Assembly: GCA_017945845.1 (NCBI GenBank)
Contig: CP072828.1
Coordinates: 1,054,001-1,118,000 of the forward strand
Reading direction: 5' to 3'
Source: Carnobacteriaceae bacterium zg-C25
Lineage (GTDB): Bacteria; Bacillota; Bacilli; Lactobacillales; Aerococcaceae
Length of the DNA: 64,000 nucleotides
Under the pieces are notes generated by a model. It searched no databases and was not told the DNA's origin. It was given only the letters and a program-made list of their open reading frames with translations. Positions 43,501 through 53,016 of this stretch are shown here, one piece after another. Made by a program: the position numbers and the translations under genes. Each line of letters begins with the position of its first letter. Positions within the stretch are counted from its first letter, which is position 1.

Positions 43501-44093
43501 ATTTCAAACAAAATATCTTCCACACGATCTAAATTTTCTTGCGTTCTATCTAGTTTTCGAGAAGCTTCTTGCTTACGTGTTTTATACTTTAAAACACCCG
43601 CCACTTCTTCAAACATACCGCGTCGATCTTCCGGTTTATTATGAAATATCGTTTCCACTTTACCTTGTGAAATAATGGAAAACGAGTCTTTACCTAAACC
43701 TGAATCCATAAATAAATTCACAATATCTTTTAAACGGCAAGGCTTTTTATTAATAAAGCATTCGCTATCCCCTTGTCGATTAATCCGACGTGTAATTTGA
43801 ATTTCCGCAAATTCTAACGGTAAAAAATGATCTTCATTATTTAAAACTAACGTCACTTCAGCAATATTCGTTGCTTTTCGTGTTTGTGAACCAGCAAAAA
43901 TAATATCGTCCATTTTTTTACCACGTAAACTTTTTGCTGACTGTTCACCTAACACCCACTTAATCGCTTCAGATAGATTACTTTTACCACTTCCGTTAGG
44001 ACCAACTACCGCTGTGACCCCTTTATCAAATTCAATAACCGTTCTATCAGCAAAGGATTTAAATCCTGATATTTCAATTCGTTCTAAATGCAT
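40539..44093 (-). CDS. smc: Chromosome segregation ATPase SMC
   Basis: 1184 residues, full family length. The Walker A motif GPNGSGKSN lies near residue 32. Two long coiled coils (about 165-500 and 670-1010) flank a hinge domain (about 510-660), and the ABC signature LSGGEKA and Walker B CLLDEVEAALD are near the C-terminus. As the condensin core with ScpA and ScpB it compacts and segregates the chromosome. It follows rnc by 5 bases, the usual order; ftsY, which often comes next, is absent here. Confidence 0.97.
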   Translation of the reverse strand: MHLERIEISGFKSFADRTVIEFDKGVTAVVGPNGSGKSNLSEAIKWVLGEQSAKSLRGKKMDDIIFAGSQTRKATNIAEVTLVLNNEDHFLPLEFAEIQITRRINRQGDSECFINKKPCRLKDIVNLFMDSGLGKDSFSIISQGKVETIFHNKPEDRRGMFEEVAGVLKYKTRKQEASRKLDRTQENLDRVEDILFEIDKQLLPLQRQKEKALLYQEKRTALSSIDIALMVAEIDTMSQQMSITQNELASLQQELTQTKTTSQNNDMALAQHKIQLNQVDNAVAQLQEKYVETVRHLEQTTGEYNLAKERLSFSTQTKGQQEFAQFEKEQEKNRLEKAIEQIEQQQAERQKELAALTAQVNDLNHQKTLLDAHSQELVEEQRQLYIDALQQQARYQNDVQTAEKEIQHANSQMMRIQQREDDCNRQIVVVSTEKAKLEKRLDESKSEIERLNRDYQESQSQLVSHQQAFKQLEQDVQLNAQKLAQLSARKQSLQDLDEDFAGYYQGVRAVLKAQSQLKGVHGSLAQMIDVPKPYTVAIDIALGASLQHVIVDDENSAKQAIEFLKRQKLGRATFLPIQVIAARQLSSDVLQKVKQVDGFIGVASELVQSKPVYKNIVANQLGQTIISKNLDAGNQMAKAIGYRHRIVTLEGDVIHAGGSMTGGATQQKGQSLLSRSSTLAELKQQIAQLKDKQNEAKQQLSQYQLLVDEWSKKVSSIQQSGTQSRLLERESDVSLQRAIAQLAQLNEQYKLVQIEKAALYDELNESTVALDNAQHLLTHSQKTVKQTQDDLSKLNVSQEEKAEQLALLVPRLNDATMQLAVEKEKEQADNEQKSQLNKQLQQVMHSLDALMSQYSQENQTAEQLQELIEKTAEDMENLTQSKTQLDQQLSDHRIEKSRLDALVVELEETQRQLQKALETALKQEGVVQARLERYDVSIDTHLNRLSQEYNLTYEAAKEEKALEMSITDAVSYVSRLKREIEQIGPVNMTAIEEYDQVFKRFTTMSQQQADLQQAKEQLLSTMLEMDNEVAHRFKETFFAIKSKFEQTFPKLFGGGRATLELTQPDNLLESGIDIIAQPPGKRLQNLSLLSGGEKAFTAIALLFAILEVKPVPFCLLDEVEAALDEANVGRYGRYLKTFIDQTQFIVITHRKGTMEEADVLYGVTMQESGVSKLASVKFEDYTID

Positions 44094-44098
44094 ATCGT

Positions 44099-44782
44099 CT
44101 AAAACCCTTCTTTCTCATAGGCTTGTTTTGCAGCCTGTTGCTGTGCATCCTTTTTATTTTTCCCAATACCTGTACCAATGACTTGTCCATTCAATGAAAC
44201 CGTCGCTTCAAACGTTTTGTCATGCGCTAATCCGTCTTCTTTAATAATGTCATATACTATGGATACATTCCCATTACGTTGTAAATGCTCTTGCAACAAC
44301 GTTTTGTAATCCGTAAACGGATTTTGCGTTTGATCATTAATTTTAGGAACAATTTGACTCAACACAAATGCTCGAGCCACCTCAATTCCTTTTTCCAAAT
44401 ATAACGCTCCAACAAACGCTTCAAACACATCGCATAACAATGACGGACGTGTACGTCCCCCACTATTTTCTTCACCTTTTCCCAACAACACTAATTGGTC
44501 AAAGCCACATTCCTTTGCAAGAGTAGAAAGCATTTGTTCACAAACAAGCTGTGCACGTAATCGTGTTAATTTACCTTCTGGCCATTGCAAAAAATTGTGG
44601 AACAAATAATCTGAAACGACAATTTCAACGACGGCATCCCCTAAAAACTCCAAGCGTTCGTTATGTTTCAACGCAGACAATTGATGCTCATTAGCGTAAG
44701 AAGAGTGTGTAAACGCTTGTTTGAGTAGCGTATCATCTTCAAAAAAGAGATGTAATTGTTTTTCTATATATTTTTTTATCAT
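44099..44782 (-). CDS. rnc: Ribonuclease III
   Basis: 227 residues. The catalytic motif NERLEFLGDAVVE (about 41-53) and the second acidic site in DVFEAFVGALYLE belong to the RNase III domain, and the C-terminal 70 residues form the double-stranded RNA-binding domain ending GIGKNKKDAQQQAAKQA. It processes rRNA precursors and structured mRNAs. Forms an operon with smc. Confidence 0.97.
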   Translation of the reverse strand: MIKKYIEKQLHLFFEDDTLLKQAFTHSSYANEHQLSALKHNERLEFLGDAVVEIVVSDYLFHNFLQWPEGKLTRLRAQLVCEQMLSTLAKECGFDQLVLLGKGEENSGGRTRPSLLCDVFEAFVGALYLEKGIEVARAFVLSQIVPKINDQTQNPFTDYKTLLQEHLQRNGNVSIVYDIIKEDGLAHDKTFEATVSLNGQVIGTGIGKNKKDAQQQAAKQAYEKEGF

Positions 44783-44801
44783 GATTTTTACCTCCTTGTG
44801 T

Positions 44802-44829
44802 ATTATACTATGTTTATTTTAAATTTCAA
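44802..44829 (-). promoter_or_regulatory. Promoter of rnc-smc
   Basis: On the minus strand TTGAAA (44824-44829), a 16-base spacer and TATAAT (44802-44807) lie shortly before the rnc start. Confidence 0.65.
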
Positions 44830-44854
44830 AATGTGATTATACCGCATTTTATGG

Positions 44855-44860
44855 TATAAT
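44855..44860 (+). promoter_or_regulatory. Extended -10 of the recU-pbp1A promoter
   Basis: TGG precedes TATAAT, giving an extended -10 about 42 bases before the recU start. It lies back to back with the rnc promoter, so the two polymerases compete for a region of about 60 bases. Confidence 0.6.
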
Positions 44861-44901
44861 TATGTTGTTTTAATGTATCTATTTTTAAAAGGACATACGA
44901 T

Positions 44902-45501
44902 ATGACAATCAATTACCCTAATGGCACAACGACACAACAGCAAAAAAATCAACACGTCTATTATGCCAATCGTGGAATGGGATTTGAAGAACAAATTAAT
45001 CAATCAAACCTTTACTATTTGCAAAAAGGCATTGCGGTCATTCACAAAAAGCCAACGCCCATTCAAATTGTAAAAGTCGATTATCCAAAGCGTACAGCCG
45101 CGATGATTAAAGAAGCGTATTTCAGGCAAGCGTCTACTACCGATTATAACGGTGTCTATAAAGGTTATTATTTAGATTTCGAAGCAAAAGAAACACGCAA
45201 TAAAACCTCTTTTCCATTAAGTAATTTTCACGAACACCAAATTAGCCATATGGAAAAGTGTTTACAGCAACAAGGAATTGTGTTTATTCTTGTGAAATTT
45301 TCTAGTTTAAATCGCGTATTTTTATTAAAAGCCCAAGAATTTATTCATTTTTGGAAACAACAGCATAGTGATTCAGGCAGAAAATCAATTCCTTTGGCGT
45401 TCTTTGAAAAATACGGATACGAAATGCCAATCAGGTTTAATCCAACGATTCCTTATTTAGAAATCATTGATCAGTTAATTGCGCAAAATAATAAGTTTTA
45501 A
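44902..45501 (+). CDS. recU: Holliday junction resolvase RecU
   Basis: 199 residues. Typical motifs are NRGMGFEEQIN, a nuclease core around YYLDFEAKET, and FPLSNFHEHQ. It cleaves Holliday junctions during recombination and segregation. It is followed after 10 bases by pbp1A, the conserved recU-pbp pair of Firmicutes. Confidence 0.95.
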   Translation: MTINYPNGTTTQQQKNQHVYYANRGMGFEEQINQSNLYYLQKGIAVIHKKPTPIQIVKVDYPKRTAAMIKEAYFRQASTTDYNGVYKGYYLDFEAKETRNKTSFPLSNFHEHQISHMEKCLQQQGIVFILVKFSSLNRVFLLKAQEFIHFWKQQHSDSGRKSIPLAFFEKYGYEMPIRFNPTIPYLEIIDQLIAQNNKF

Positions 45502-45511
45502 GGAGGAGATT

Positions 45512-47719
45512 ATGACACAATCTCGCTTAAATAAATCAACAAATCAAAAACAATCACCTACGAAAAAAACGTCCACTAAAAAAACACAAAAGAAATGGCT
45601 TGTTTGGTTAAAACGATTAGCCATTACGTTTGTGACACTATTTGTTTTGCTAACGGTTGGTGTTGTCATTTACACCGCAACGATTATCGCAAACTCACCA
45701 AAAATTACGCAAGATGCATTAATCGGAACATTACCGTCAACCATCTATGATAAAGATGGCGAAATTGTAACCAAACTAGGTGGCAACGATCGTGTGCTAA
45801 TTGATCCGAGCAATATTCCTAAAAATATTGAAGATGCTATCCTTTCAATTGAAGATCGCCGATTTTATGAACATAACGGGTTTGACTTAATTCGTATTGG
45901 TGGTGCACTACTTTCAAACTTAAAAAGCGGGGCTACTCAAGGTGGTAGTACCATTACACAGCAACTTGTTAAATTATCCGTTTTCTCTACCGGAGAAGAA
46001 CACCGTAACATTGAACGTAAAATTCAAGAAGTGTATTTAGCAACGCAAGTTGAAAAAGAATATACGAAAAAAGATATTCTTGCCCTGTACTTAAACAAAA
46101 CGTTCATGGCAAATAACACGTACGGATTTGGAACGGCAGCTAAATACTATTATGGTAAAGACGCCTCTGAATTAAATCTTGCACAAGCGGCTTTATTAGC
46201 CGGAATGGTGCAAGCGCCATCTGCATATGATCCATTGGCTCATCCAGAAGATGCACAAAACAGACGGGATATCGTTTTACATGCCATGTTAGACAACAAT
46301 AAAATTACTAAAGCGCAATATGACGAAGCAATTGCGATACCTGTTCAACAAGACATGATTGATCGTCGTGCTGAAAAAAGTAATAACGAACTCATTATGG
46401 ACGCCTACATTCAACAAGTGCTTGCTGAAGTAGCGACACGAACAAGTTTAGACCCTTACACTCAAGGATTATCCATCTACACTCATTTAGATACAAAAGC
46501 ACAAATTAAATTAGCAGATATTTTAAATTCAAACGACTATATTCAATGGCAAGACAACAATATACAAGCTGCTGTAACGGTTATTTCACCTAAAACAGGT
46601 GCCATTGTTGCCATGATGGGTGGACGAAATACAAATGTACAATTCGGTATTAATCGTGCCATCTCCAACAATCGTAGCGTCGGTTCTACATCAAAACCGA
46701 TGATTGATTACGGTCCAGCAATTGAATATTTGAACTATTCTACAGGTACAATTGTCAGTGACTCACCAATCAACTATACAAACGGCCCTGCTCTATACAA
46801 CTGGGATAAAGAATATTACGGCAACATGACATTACGCAACGCGTTAGTGCAATCTCGTAACACGACTGCACTACGTGTCATGAAAGACGTTGGTGTAGAT
46901 AATGCTAATGCCTTCCTAAACAAAGTAGGCGTGACCGTACAAAACGACGGAAAAAATCAACTGGTTGAATCTAACGCAATTGGTTTTGAAGCAAGTACAT
47001 TACAAATGTCTGCGGCATATGCAGCATTTAGTAACGGCGGTATTTATTATAAACCATTTACCATTAGACAAATCACCACCTCTACCGGCGAAAGCGCTAC
47101 GTACGTTGGTGAGGGTACACGCGCCATGAAAGATTCTACAGCCTATATGATTACCGACATGTTAAAAGGTGTCCCCGGAAATACGGCAGCATTCGCAACG
47201 GTTAGCGGTTTGTATCACGCAGGAAAAACGGGTTCTACAAACTATACAGATGACCAATTAGCAATTGTCACAAAAGGTAATATTAGCACCTACGCAGCAC
47301 CAGACGCATGGTATGTCGGTTATTCACCAAACTATTCAATTGCCACTTGGGTAGGTTACGACAACCCAATGCAAGAAGGAAACTATGTCGGTCGACAAGA
47401 GTCTTATTATCCATCAATGATTTATAAACATATCATGACCTACTTAGCATCACAAACCGAAAATGAAAACTGGAAGATGCCAGATAGTGTTGTTAAATAC
47501 GGTAGTGAATTATACGTTAAAGGTTCTAGACAAGCCGAAGTGATGCGGACAACACAACAAACAACAACGACAACATCAACTACATCGTCGTCAACAACAA
47601 CGTCTAGTTCAACAACTACTCAACAATCCGACGAAACACCACGTCCACAAACGACGCGAACTGAATCGTCTCAACAACAGTCTACTCGACAAGAGACCAC
47701 TAGACAATCCAATCATTAA
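45512..47719 (+). CDS. pbp1A: Class A penicillin-binding protein 1A
   Basis: 735 residues from MTQSRLN, chosen because AAGGAGGAG lies just upstream; an earlier in-frame Met at 45479 overlaps recU. Order: basic cytoplasmic tail, membrane segment (about 30-55), GT51 glycosyltransferase with EDRRFYEHNG, transpeptidase with Ser392-Thr-Ser-Lys, SRN and KTGS motifs, and a C-terminal tail of about 55 residues made mostly of Thr, Ser and Gln. It polymerises and cross-links peptidoglycan. The tail resembles a flexible or glycosylated extension. Confidence 0.95.
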   Translation: MTQSRLNKSTNQKQSPTKKTSTKKTQKKWLVWLKRLAITFVTLFVLLTVGVVIYTATIIANSPKITQDALIGTLPSTIYDKDGEIVTKLGGNDRVLIDPSNIPKNIEDAILSIEDRRFYEHNGFDLIRIGGALLSNLKSGATQGGSTITQQLVKLSVFSTGEEHRNIERKIQEVYLATQVEKEYTKKDILALYLNKTFMANNTYGFGTAAKYYYGKDASELNLAQAALLAGMVQAPSAYDPLAHPEDAQNRRDIVLHAMLDNNKITKAQYDEAIAIPVQQDMIDRRAEKSNNELIMDAYIQQVLAEVATRTSLDPYTQGLSIYTHLDTKAQIKLADILNSNDYIQWQDNNIQAAVTVISPKTGAIVAMMGGRNTNVQFGINRAISNNRSVGSTSKPMIDYGPAIEYLNYSTGTIVSDSPINYTNGPALYNWDKEYYGNMTLRNALVQSRNTTALRVMKDVGVDNANAFLNKVGVTVQNDGKNQLVESNAIGFEASTLQMSAAYAAFSNGGIYYKPFTIRQITTSTGESATYVGEGTRAMKDSTAYMITDMLKGVPGNTAAFATVSGLYHAGKTGSTNYTDDQLAIVTKGNISTYAAPDAWYVGYSPNYSIATWVGYDNPMQEGNYVGRQESYYPSMIYKHIMTYLASQTENENWKMPDSVVKYGSELYVKGSRQAEVMRTTQQTTTTTSTTSSSTTTSSSTTTQQSDETPRPQTTRTESSQQQSTRQETTRQSNH

Positions 47720-47725
47720 CCAGAC

Positions 47726-47760
47726 AAAAAGGACAAATCATTCAACGATTTGTCCTTTTT
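47726..47760 (+). terminator. Intrinsic terminator of recU-pbp1A
   Basis: Perfect 14-base arms AAAAAGGACAAATC and GATTTGTCCTTTTT with a seven-base loop directly follow the pbp1A stop. Confidence 0.92.
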
Positions 47761-47784
47761 ATTTATCGTGTTTTCAAATGCTTT

Positions 47785-47815
47785 TTAGGGTTGACGACTG
47801 ATGCCGTCACCCCTA
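47785..47815. repeat. Dispersed palindrome, copy 4 (pbp1A/ileS convergent junction, degenerate)
   Basis: Left arm AGGGTTGACGAC and right arm GCCGTCACCCCT pair with a few mismatches around a short loop. It lies between separate terminators for pbp1A and ileS, so it is not needed as a terminator here. Confidence 0.65.
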
Positions 47816-47933
47816 TGTGACATAGAACCCTTATTGTTTGGTTATCACCCCGCAAAAGAAAAAGTGACTATTTGCTTTTTGCACTTTACTCTACAATTGC
47901 CAACATTTTTATCGGACATATTTATAGCACACT

Positions 47934-47965
47934 AAAAAGCACTTTACCCATAGCAAAGTGCTTTT
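47934..47965 (-). terminator. Intrinsic terminator of brnQ-ileS
   Basis: Arms AAAAAGCACTTT and AAAGTGCTTTT lie right after the ileS stop, with a T run on the minus strand. Confidence 0.88.
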
Positions 47966-47970
47966 CATGT

Positions 47971-50766
47971 TTATTCATTAGTCTCTGTAACTAACGCTTC
48001 TGGAAAATGTTTGCTTACAATGTGATGGCAACGATGACACAACGTTGGCGCTCCTTCAATTGTACCCACTTCACGTTTTGTAGCACGGCAACGTTCACAA
48101 ACCTCACCTTGTGCAACAGATACGACAACAGATACACCATTTTGTGATACGGCATTTTCTGGCACAGTCGCATCGACATCTTTCATTTCACAATCAGATA
48201 CAATCAATAACTGTTCTAAGTTAAGCGCATATTTTTGAACAAATGCTTGTAATTGTTGTGTAGGGTAAATCGTTACTTTTGATTGGAATGATTTACCGAT
48301 AACTTTTTCATTTCTTGCTTCTTCTAATGCTTTTAATACAACATCACGCATATCAAAGAACGTTTCAAATTCGGAAACAACTTTTTCAGCGTTTGCGTAG
48401 CCAACCACAGTTGGAAACTCACTTAATTGCGCAAATTCTTCTGATTCTGGCATATATTGCCATACTTCTTCAGCTGTGTGAACTAAAATTGGTGTTAATA
48501 ATTTAGTCAATTTTACTAACGCATCATAAATTACCGTTTGCATTGCACGGCGATTAACGTTGTCTTTTTCTTCAATATAGATAACATCTTTAGCAAAATC
48601 TAAGTAGAATTGTGATAAATCTACTGTACAGAAATTCATTACACTTTGGTAAATTGTTGAAAATTCATATTTTTCATACGCATTTAACAATTTTTCTACA
48701 AGTTGATCAATTTTAATCATCATATATTGGTCAACAGCTCCCATTTGTTCAAATGGTACAGCGTGTGTTGTTGGATCAAAGTCACTTGTATTCGCAAGCA
48801 TGAAACGTAACGTATTACGAATTTTTCTGTAAGATTCAGAAATTTGATTTAAAATCTCTTTACTTACACGAACATCTGATTCATAATCGACCGAACTTAC
48901 CCAAAGACGAATAATGTCTGCACCTTTTGTTTCCATTTCGGCTGCTGGAGAAATAACATTTCCTAAAGACTTACTCATCTTTTTACCTTCGCCATCCATT
49001 ACAAAACCTTGAGATAAAACCGCTTTATATGGCGCTTTATGTTGGGTCGCCACACTTGTTGTTAAACTAGAGTTAAACCACCCACGGTATTGATCCGAAC
49101 CTTCTAAATATAGATCAGCTGGATAAGTCAATTCTTCACGCGCTGCAAGAACACCTGCATGTGATGAACCTGAATCAAACCAAACATCCATAATATCTGT
49201 TTCTTTTGTAAATTGATTGTTTGGACTACTTGGATGTGTGAACCCATCTGGCAATAAATCTTTTGTATCCCATTCAAACCAAATATCTGATCCGTGTTCA
49301 GCGAATAAATTAGCCACATGTTCAATCGTTTCAGGCGTAATAATTGGCTCATTATCCTCACCGTAAAATACAGGTAGCGGAACACCCCAAACGCGTTGAC
49401 GTGAAATAACCCAATCACCGCGGTCGCGCACCATGTTATAAATACGCACTTTACCTGACGGGTGATACCATGTCACGTCATTTTCAATAACGTCTAAAAT
49501 TTCTTGTCTAAATTTATCAATCGAAGCAAACCATTGTGGTGTCGCACGGAAAATAACTGGTTTTTTAGTACGCCAATCATGCGGATAGCTATGTGTAAAG
49601 TAAGATAAACTTAATAGCACTCCTTTTTCTTGTAGCAACTCACAAATCACTTTATTCCCTTTCATGTAGAACATGCCTTCAAAGCCAGGTGCTTCATCTG
49701 TAAAGTGACCTTGATTATCGATTGGTGATAATACCGGTAAATTATACTGACGTGAATAATAGAAGTCATCCTCACCATGACCTGGAGCAGTATGAACTAA
49801 ACCTGTACCACTATCTAACGTTACATAGTCTGCAACCATCACTAAAGATTCACGATCATAAAACGGATGTTGAGCCGTCATATATTCAAAATCTTTTCCA
49901 GAAAATTCTGCTAAAATGTCAACATTTTCAAAGTTTGCAGCTTGAGCTACACTATTGACTAATTCTTTAGCCACAACATATTTTTTACCATCCGCTAAAA
50001 TATGCGCATATGTATAATCTGGATGTAGGAAAATACCTAAATTGGCAGGTAATGTCCATGGCGTTGTTGTCCAAATCACAAATGATGTATCGCTATCTAA
50101 TAAACCTTTTCCATCTTTAACTTTAAAAGCAACATAAATGGATGGACTTTCAACGTCTTTATATTCAATTTCTGCTTCAGCTAATGAAGATTCACTTGAT
50201 GGTGACCAGTAAATTGGTTTTAACCCTTTGTAAATATAGCCATTTTCAGCCATTTTACCGAATACTCTCACTTGCTCTGCTTCATATTGAGGTTTTAGTG
50301 TCACATACGGATTATCCCATGTACCACCAATCCCTAATCGTTTAAATTCGGCACGTTGTCCATCGATTTGACGCCACGCATATTCTGCACACAATTTTCT
50401 AAATTCGGCAGTTGACATTTTTTTACGATCGACACCTTCACTATTGGCTAATGCTTGTTCAATTGGCAAACCGTGTGTATCCCATCCCGGAACAAACGGT
50501 GCTCTAAAACCAGACATCGACTTCGAACGGACAATAAAATCTTTTGAAATTTTATTTAAAGCATGTCCCATGTGAACGGCACCATTGGCATAAGGTGGTC
50601 CATCGTGTAGCACGAACGTTGGTTTACCCGCGTTTAATTGTTGACGTTTTTCATAAACGTTCGCTTCATTCCATTTATTTTGTAACGTCACTTCTTTTGT
50701 AGGCAAATCAGCTTTCATTGGAAAATCTGTTTTACCAATTAATAAAGTTTCTTTCATTTTCATCAT
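47971..50766 (-). CDS. ileS: Isoleucine--tRNA ligase
   Basis: 931 residues. HIGH-type motif in [16 protein letters not shown] motif in [10 protein letters not shown], an editing (CP1) domain between them, and a C-terminal zinc ribbon with cysteine pairs in CERCRA and CHRCHH. It charges tRNA-Ile and proofreads valine. It overlaps brnQ by 4 bases, so both are behind the T-box at 52118-52320. In most Firmicutes ileS follows divIVA directly; here brnQ is inserted. Confidence 0.97.
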   Translation of the reverse strand: MMKMKETLLIGKTDFPMKADLPTKEVTLQNKWNEANVYEKRQQLNAGKPTFVLHDGPPYANGAVHMGHALNKISKDFIVRSKSMSGFRAPFVPGWDTHGLPIEQALANSEGVDRKKMSTAEFRKLCAEYAWRQIDGQRAEFKRLGIGGTWDNPYVTLKPQYEAEQVRVFGKMAENGYIYKGLKPIYWSPSSESSLAEAEIEYKDVESPSIYVAFKVKDGKGLLDSDTSFVIWTTTPWTLPANLGIFLHPDYTYAHILADGKKYVVAKELVNSVAQAANFENVDILAEFSGKDFEYMTAQHPFYDRESLVMVADYVTLDSGTGLVHTAPGHGEDDFYYSRQYNLPVLSPIDNQGHFTDEAPGFEGMFYMKGNKVICELLQEKGVLLSLSYFTHSYPHDWRTKKPVIFRATPQWFASIDKFRQEILDVIENDVTWYHPSGKVRIYNMVRDRGDWVISRQRVWGVPLPVFYGEDNEPIITPETIEHVANLFAEHGSDIWFEWDTKDLLPDGFTHPSSPNNQFTKETDIMDVWFDSGSSHAGVLAAREELTYPADLYLEGSDQYRGWFNSSLTTSVATQHKAPYKAVLSQGFVMDGEGKKMSKSLGNVISPAAEMETKGADIIRLWVSSVDYESDVRVSKEILNQISESYRKIRNTLRFMLANTSDFDPTTHAVPFEQMGAVDQYMMIKIDQLVEKLLNAYEKYEFSTIYQSVMNFCTVDLSQFYLDFAKDVIYIEEKDNVNRRAMQTVIYDALVKLTKLLTPILVHTAEEVWQYMPESEEFAQLSEFPTVVGYANAEKVVSEFETFFDMRDVVLKALEEARNEKVIGKSFQSKVTIYPTQQLQAFVQKYALNLEQLLIVSDCEMKDVDATVPENAVSQNGVSVVVSVAQGEVCERCRATKREVGTIEGAPTLCHRCHHIVSKHFPEALVTETNE

Positions 50767-52100
50767 TTTTTCTCCTCAGCATTATTTTTGAATTTTGTTA
50801 TTTTTTGATACGGTAATATAATGGCTAATGCTACTCCAACAACAGCCGGCAACAACCAAGGAACACCTATATCATGATACGGTATTAAAGATATCACCGT
50901 TTTAAAATAATGAAATCCATTGATTGTAGATAAAACTTGTAAAAAGCTTAATATCGTCACAATACCCATCGTTAAACGAATACCTACTTTAGACAGTGTT
51001 ACCAATTGATGCAGGCAGACCAGTAACGCAATCACAATCGTTATCGGATATAGCACCAACAAAACAGGTACGGCTAATGAAATAATTGTATCTAGTCCAA
51101 AATTAGAAATCATAAAGCCTAACAAGCAAAATAGACGGACATAGGTGATATAAGTAAACTTCGTATAGATTGTATTAAAAAACTTACTAATTGAAACGAC
51201 TAATCCTACTGTTGTCGTTAAACACGTTACAATGACCATAACGGCTAAAAACACTTGTGCAGATGGACCAAATACACGTTGCGTCATTTCTGATAAGATG
51301 TACGTTCCTACATTACCTTTAAAAGTATCTGGCAGTTTAAAATAGTTACCAAGTAACGCCAACCCTACATACAACACACTAAATAAAGACGCTACACTCA
51401 CACCAGCAAATAAAATGGTACGTTTATAGTCTTTTTGCGTTTTAAATTCAAACGTTTTTAAGGTGTCCATTGCAACGACACTAAACGCTACCGCTGCTAA
51501 CGCATCAAGCGTATTATATCCTTCTAAAACACCAGATCCGAACGCTTTTCCAGCGCCACTATAATCAATACTTGCTACGTTCATTGGTGAATGTGGCAAT
51601 TGTTGTAACCCTAATATAATAATTAATACAATCATACCCGCAAATAGTGGGGTTAAAACTTTACCAATACGGTCTAATAGTTTTGTAGGCGATACTGCCA
51701 ACCAATACGTAAAGGCAAAATAAATGATTGCAAATACGCTTAGCCCTATCCCTTTATACTCATTGGCCAATACTGGTTCAATACCAATACTAAATGACGT
51801 CGTAGCCGTACGTGGAATCGCAAATAATGGACCAATGGTTAAATATAGTGCCACTAAATAAACTAAGGCAAATTTTGGGTGAATCAAATCACTCATTAAT
51901 TCTTGATACCCTTTTCCAGTAAACAATGACACAATTAATGTAAATGTCGCTAACCCAACGGCAGAGACAATAAAACCGGAAATGGCATATATAAAATAAT
52001 CACCCGATAAAACACCAATATTAGGCGGAAATATTAAATTGCCCGCTCCAAAAAACAAGCCAAATAATAATACCCCTGTTAATAAACCTTTTTTAAACAC
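50763..52100 (-). CDS. brnQ: Branched-chain amino acid transport system carrier protein
   Basis: 445 residues with about twelve membrane segments and the family start [18 protein letters not shown]. It imports isoleucine, leucine and valine with Na+ or H+. It lies directly behind a T-box with an ATC specifier and is coupled to ileS by a 4-base overlap, which strongly supports isoleucine as a physiological substrate. Confidence 0.95.
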   Translation of the reverse strand: MFKKGLLTGVLLFGLFFGAGNLIFPPNIGVLSGDYFIYAISGFIVSAVGLATFTLIVSLFTGKGYQELMSDLIHPKFALVYLVALYLTIGPLFAIPRTATTSFSIGIEPVLANEYKGIGLSVFAIIYFAFTYWLAVSPTKLLDRIGKVLTPLFAGMIVLIIILGLQQLPHSPMNVASIDYSGAGKAFGSGVLEGYNTLDALAAVAFSVVAMDTLKTFEFKTQKDYKRTILFAGVSVASLFSVLYVGLALLGNYFKLPDTFKGNVGTYILSEMTQRVFGPSAQVFLAVMVIVTCLTTTVGLVVSISKFFNTIYTKFTYITYVRLFCLLGFMISNFGLDTIISLAVPVLLVLYPITIVIALLVCLHQLVTLSKVGIRLTMGIVTILSFLQVLSTINGFHYFKTVISLIPYHDIGVPWLLPAVVGVALAIILPYQKITKFKNNAEEKK

Positions 52101-52117
52101 CTTCTCCTCCTAAATAC

Positions 52118-52320
52118 AAAAAACCCTATATTTGCTGTCATTCAGCAAATATAGGGACGATTGTGGTCGTGGTACCACCCTAATAACTTCTCTAGTTGTC
52201 GATAACGAGACAAACCGTTAGTTTTTCTAAATGAACATAGGTGATATACCTTTACTCAACACACTAGACTTTCACCATACTCTAGCTCGCTAAGAATTGA
52301 TTAAAAAGGCACTTGTCCTA
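52118..52320 (-). promoter_or_regulatory. T-box leader (isoleucine type) controlling brnQ-ileS
   Basis: On the minus strand the T-box sequence AGGGTGGTACCACG is exact (52168-52181). It is followed by a terminator with arms CCCTATATTTGCTG and CAGCAAATATAGGG (52124-52156) and a T run. A stem I region precedes it, with GGTGAAAG and a likely specifier codon ATC (Ile) at 52243-52245. Uncharged tRNA-Ile should stabilise the antiterminator and switch on uptake and charging together. The leader begins immediately after divIVA, so its promoter lies in or before the 3' end of divIVA. Confidence 0.93.
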
Positions 52321-52322
52321 CG

Positions 52323-52925
52323 CTACACCTCTAAATTTTCAGGTGTTTCAATAATATGATTTTCTTCTAAAACGATTGTTTCATGTAAATCGTCAAAATG
52401 ACTTGTTTGAACACGTTCTTCTAAAACTTCATCAATAGTTGGCACTTCAGCAATTTGCGTTTGTGTTTCCAATAAACGATCCCATTCTTGATTTTGAATC
52501 ATGTCTAATTGTGATTCTACAAGCAATTGGAATTTTTTGCGGAATACAGATGCTGTGCGTTTTAATGTTTCTGTTTCATTTGACACTTTGTTTGCATTTT
52601 CTGCTGCATTTGCCAACATATCATTAGATACGCGTTTAGCTTCTCCTATAATAATATCAGCTTCTTTGTTCGCATTTGCAATTACGCGATCTGCCGCATC
52701 TTGTGCAACAACAATCGATTTATTTAATGTATCTTGTAGACTCATGTAATGTTCTACTTGTTCACTCATAAATTTAATTTTTTTCTCTAATTCACGTTTT
52801 TCTTTTAGTAACGATTCCATTTCTAGCATAACGCGATCTAAGAAATCATCTACCTCATCCGGATTGTATCCTTTAAATTTTCTTGAAAAACTTTTGCTGT
52901 TTATATCTAACGGTGTAATTGCCAT
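52323..52925 (-). CDS. divIVA: Cell division protein DivIVA
   Basis: 200 residues. The N-terminal membrane-curvature-sensing domain has PLDINSKSF and FKGYNPDEVDDFLD, followed by coiled coil (about 30-165) and an acidic C-terminus. It marks negatively curved membrane at septum and poles and recruits division and wall factors. AGGAGG precedes the start. It ends the dcw-linked gene run before the T-box. Confidence 0.95.
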   Translation of the reverse strand: MAITPLDINSKSFSRKFKGYNPDEVDDFLDRVMLEMESLLKEKRELEKKIKFMSEQVEHYMSLQDTLNKSIVVAQDAADRVIANANKEADIIIGEAKRVSNDMLANAAENANKVSNETETLKRTASVFRKKFQLLVESQLDMIQNQEWDRLLETQTQIAEVPTIDEVLEERVQTSHFDDLHETIVLEENHIIETPENLEV

Positions 52926-52955
52926 AGCGTCCTCCTTTATAATAAGCTCTGCTTA

Positions 52956-52961
52956 ATTATA
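52956..52961 (-). promoter_or_regulatory. Candidate -10 for divIVA
   Basis: A consensus TATAAT lies about 30 bases before divIVA on the minus strand in the 91-base gap after ylmH. The -35 is weak or at non-standard spacing (TTGATG, 20 bases away). Confidence 0.4.
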
Positions 52962-53016
52962 CATGAATTTATTAAAAATATCATCAATAAGGTTAAAAAG
53001 TCGTATAAAAACTGAT

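Noticed and set aside
47761-47933. Possible small gene between pbp1A and ileS
   Set aside because: No start with ribosome-binding site and no coherent frame; the region holds hairpins only.
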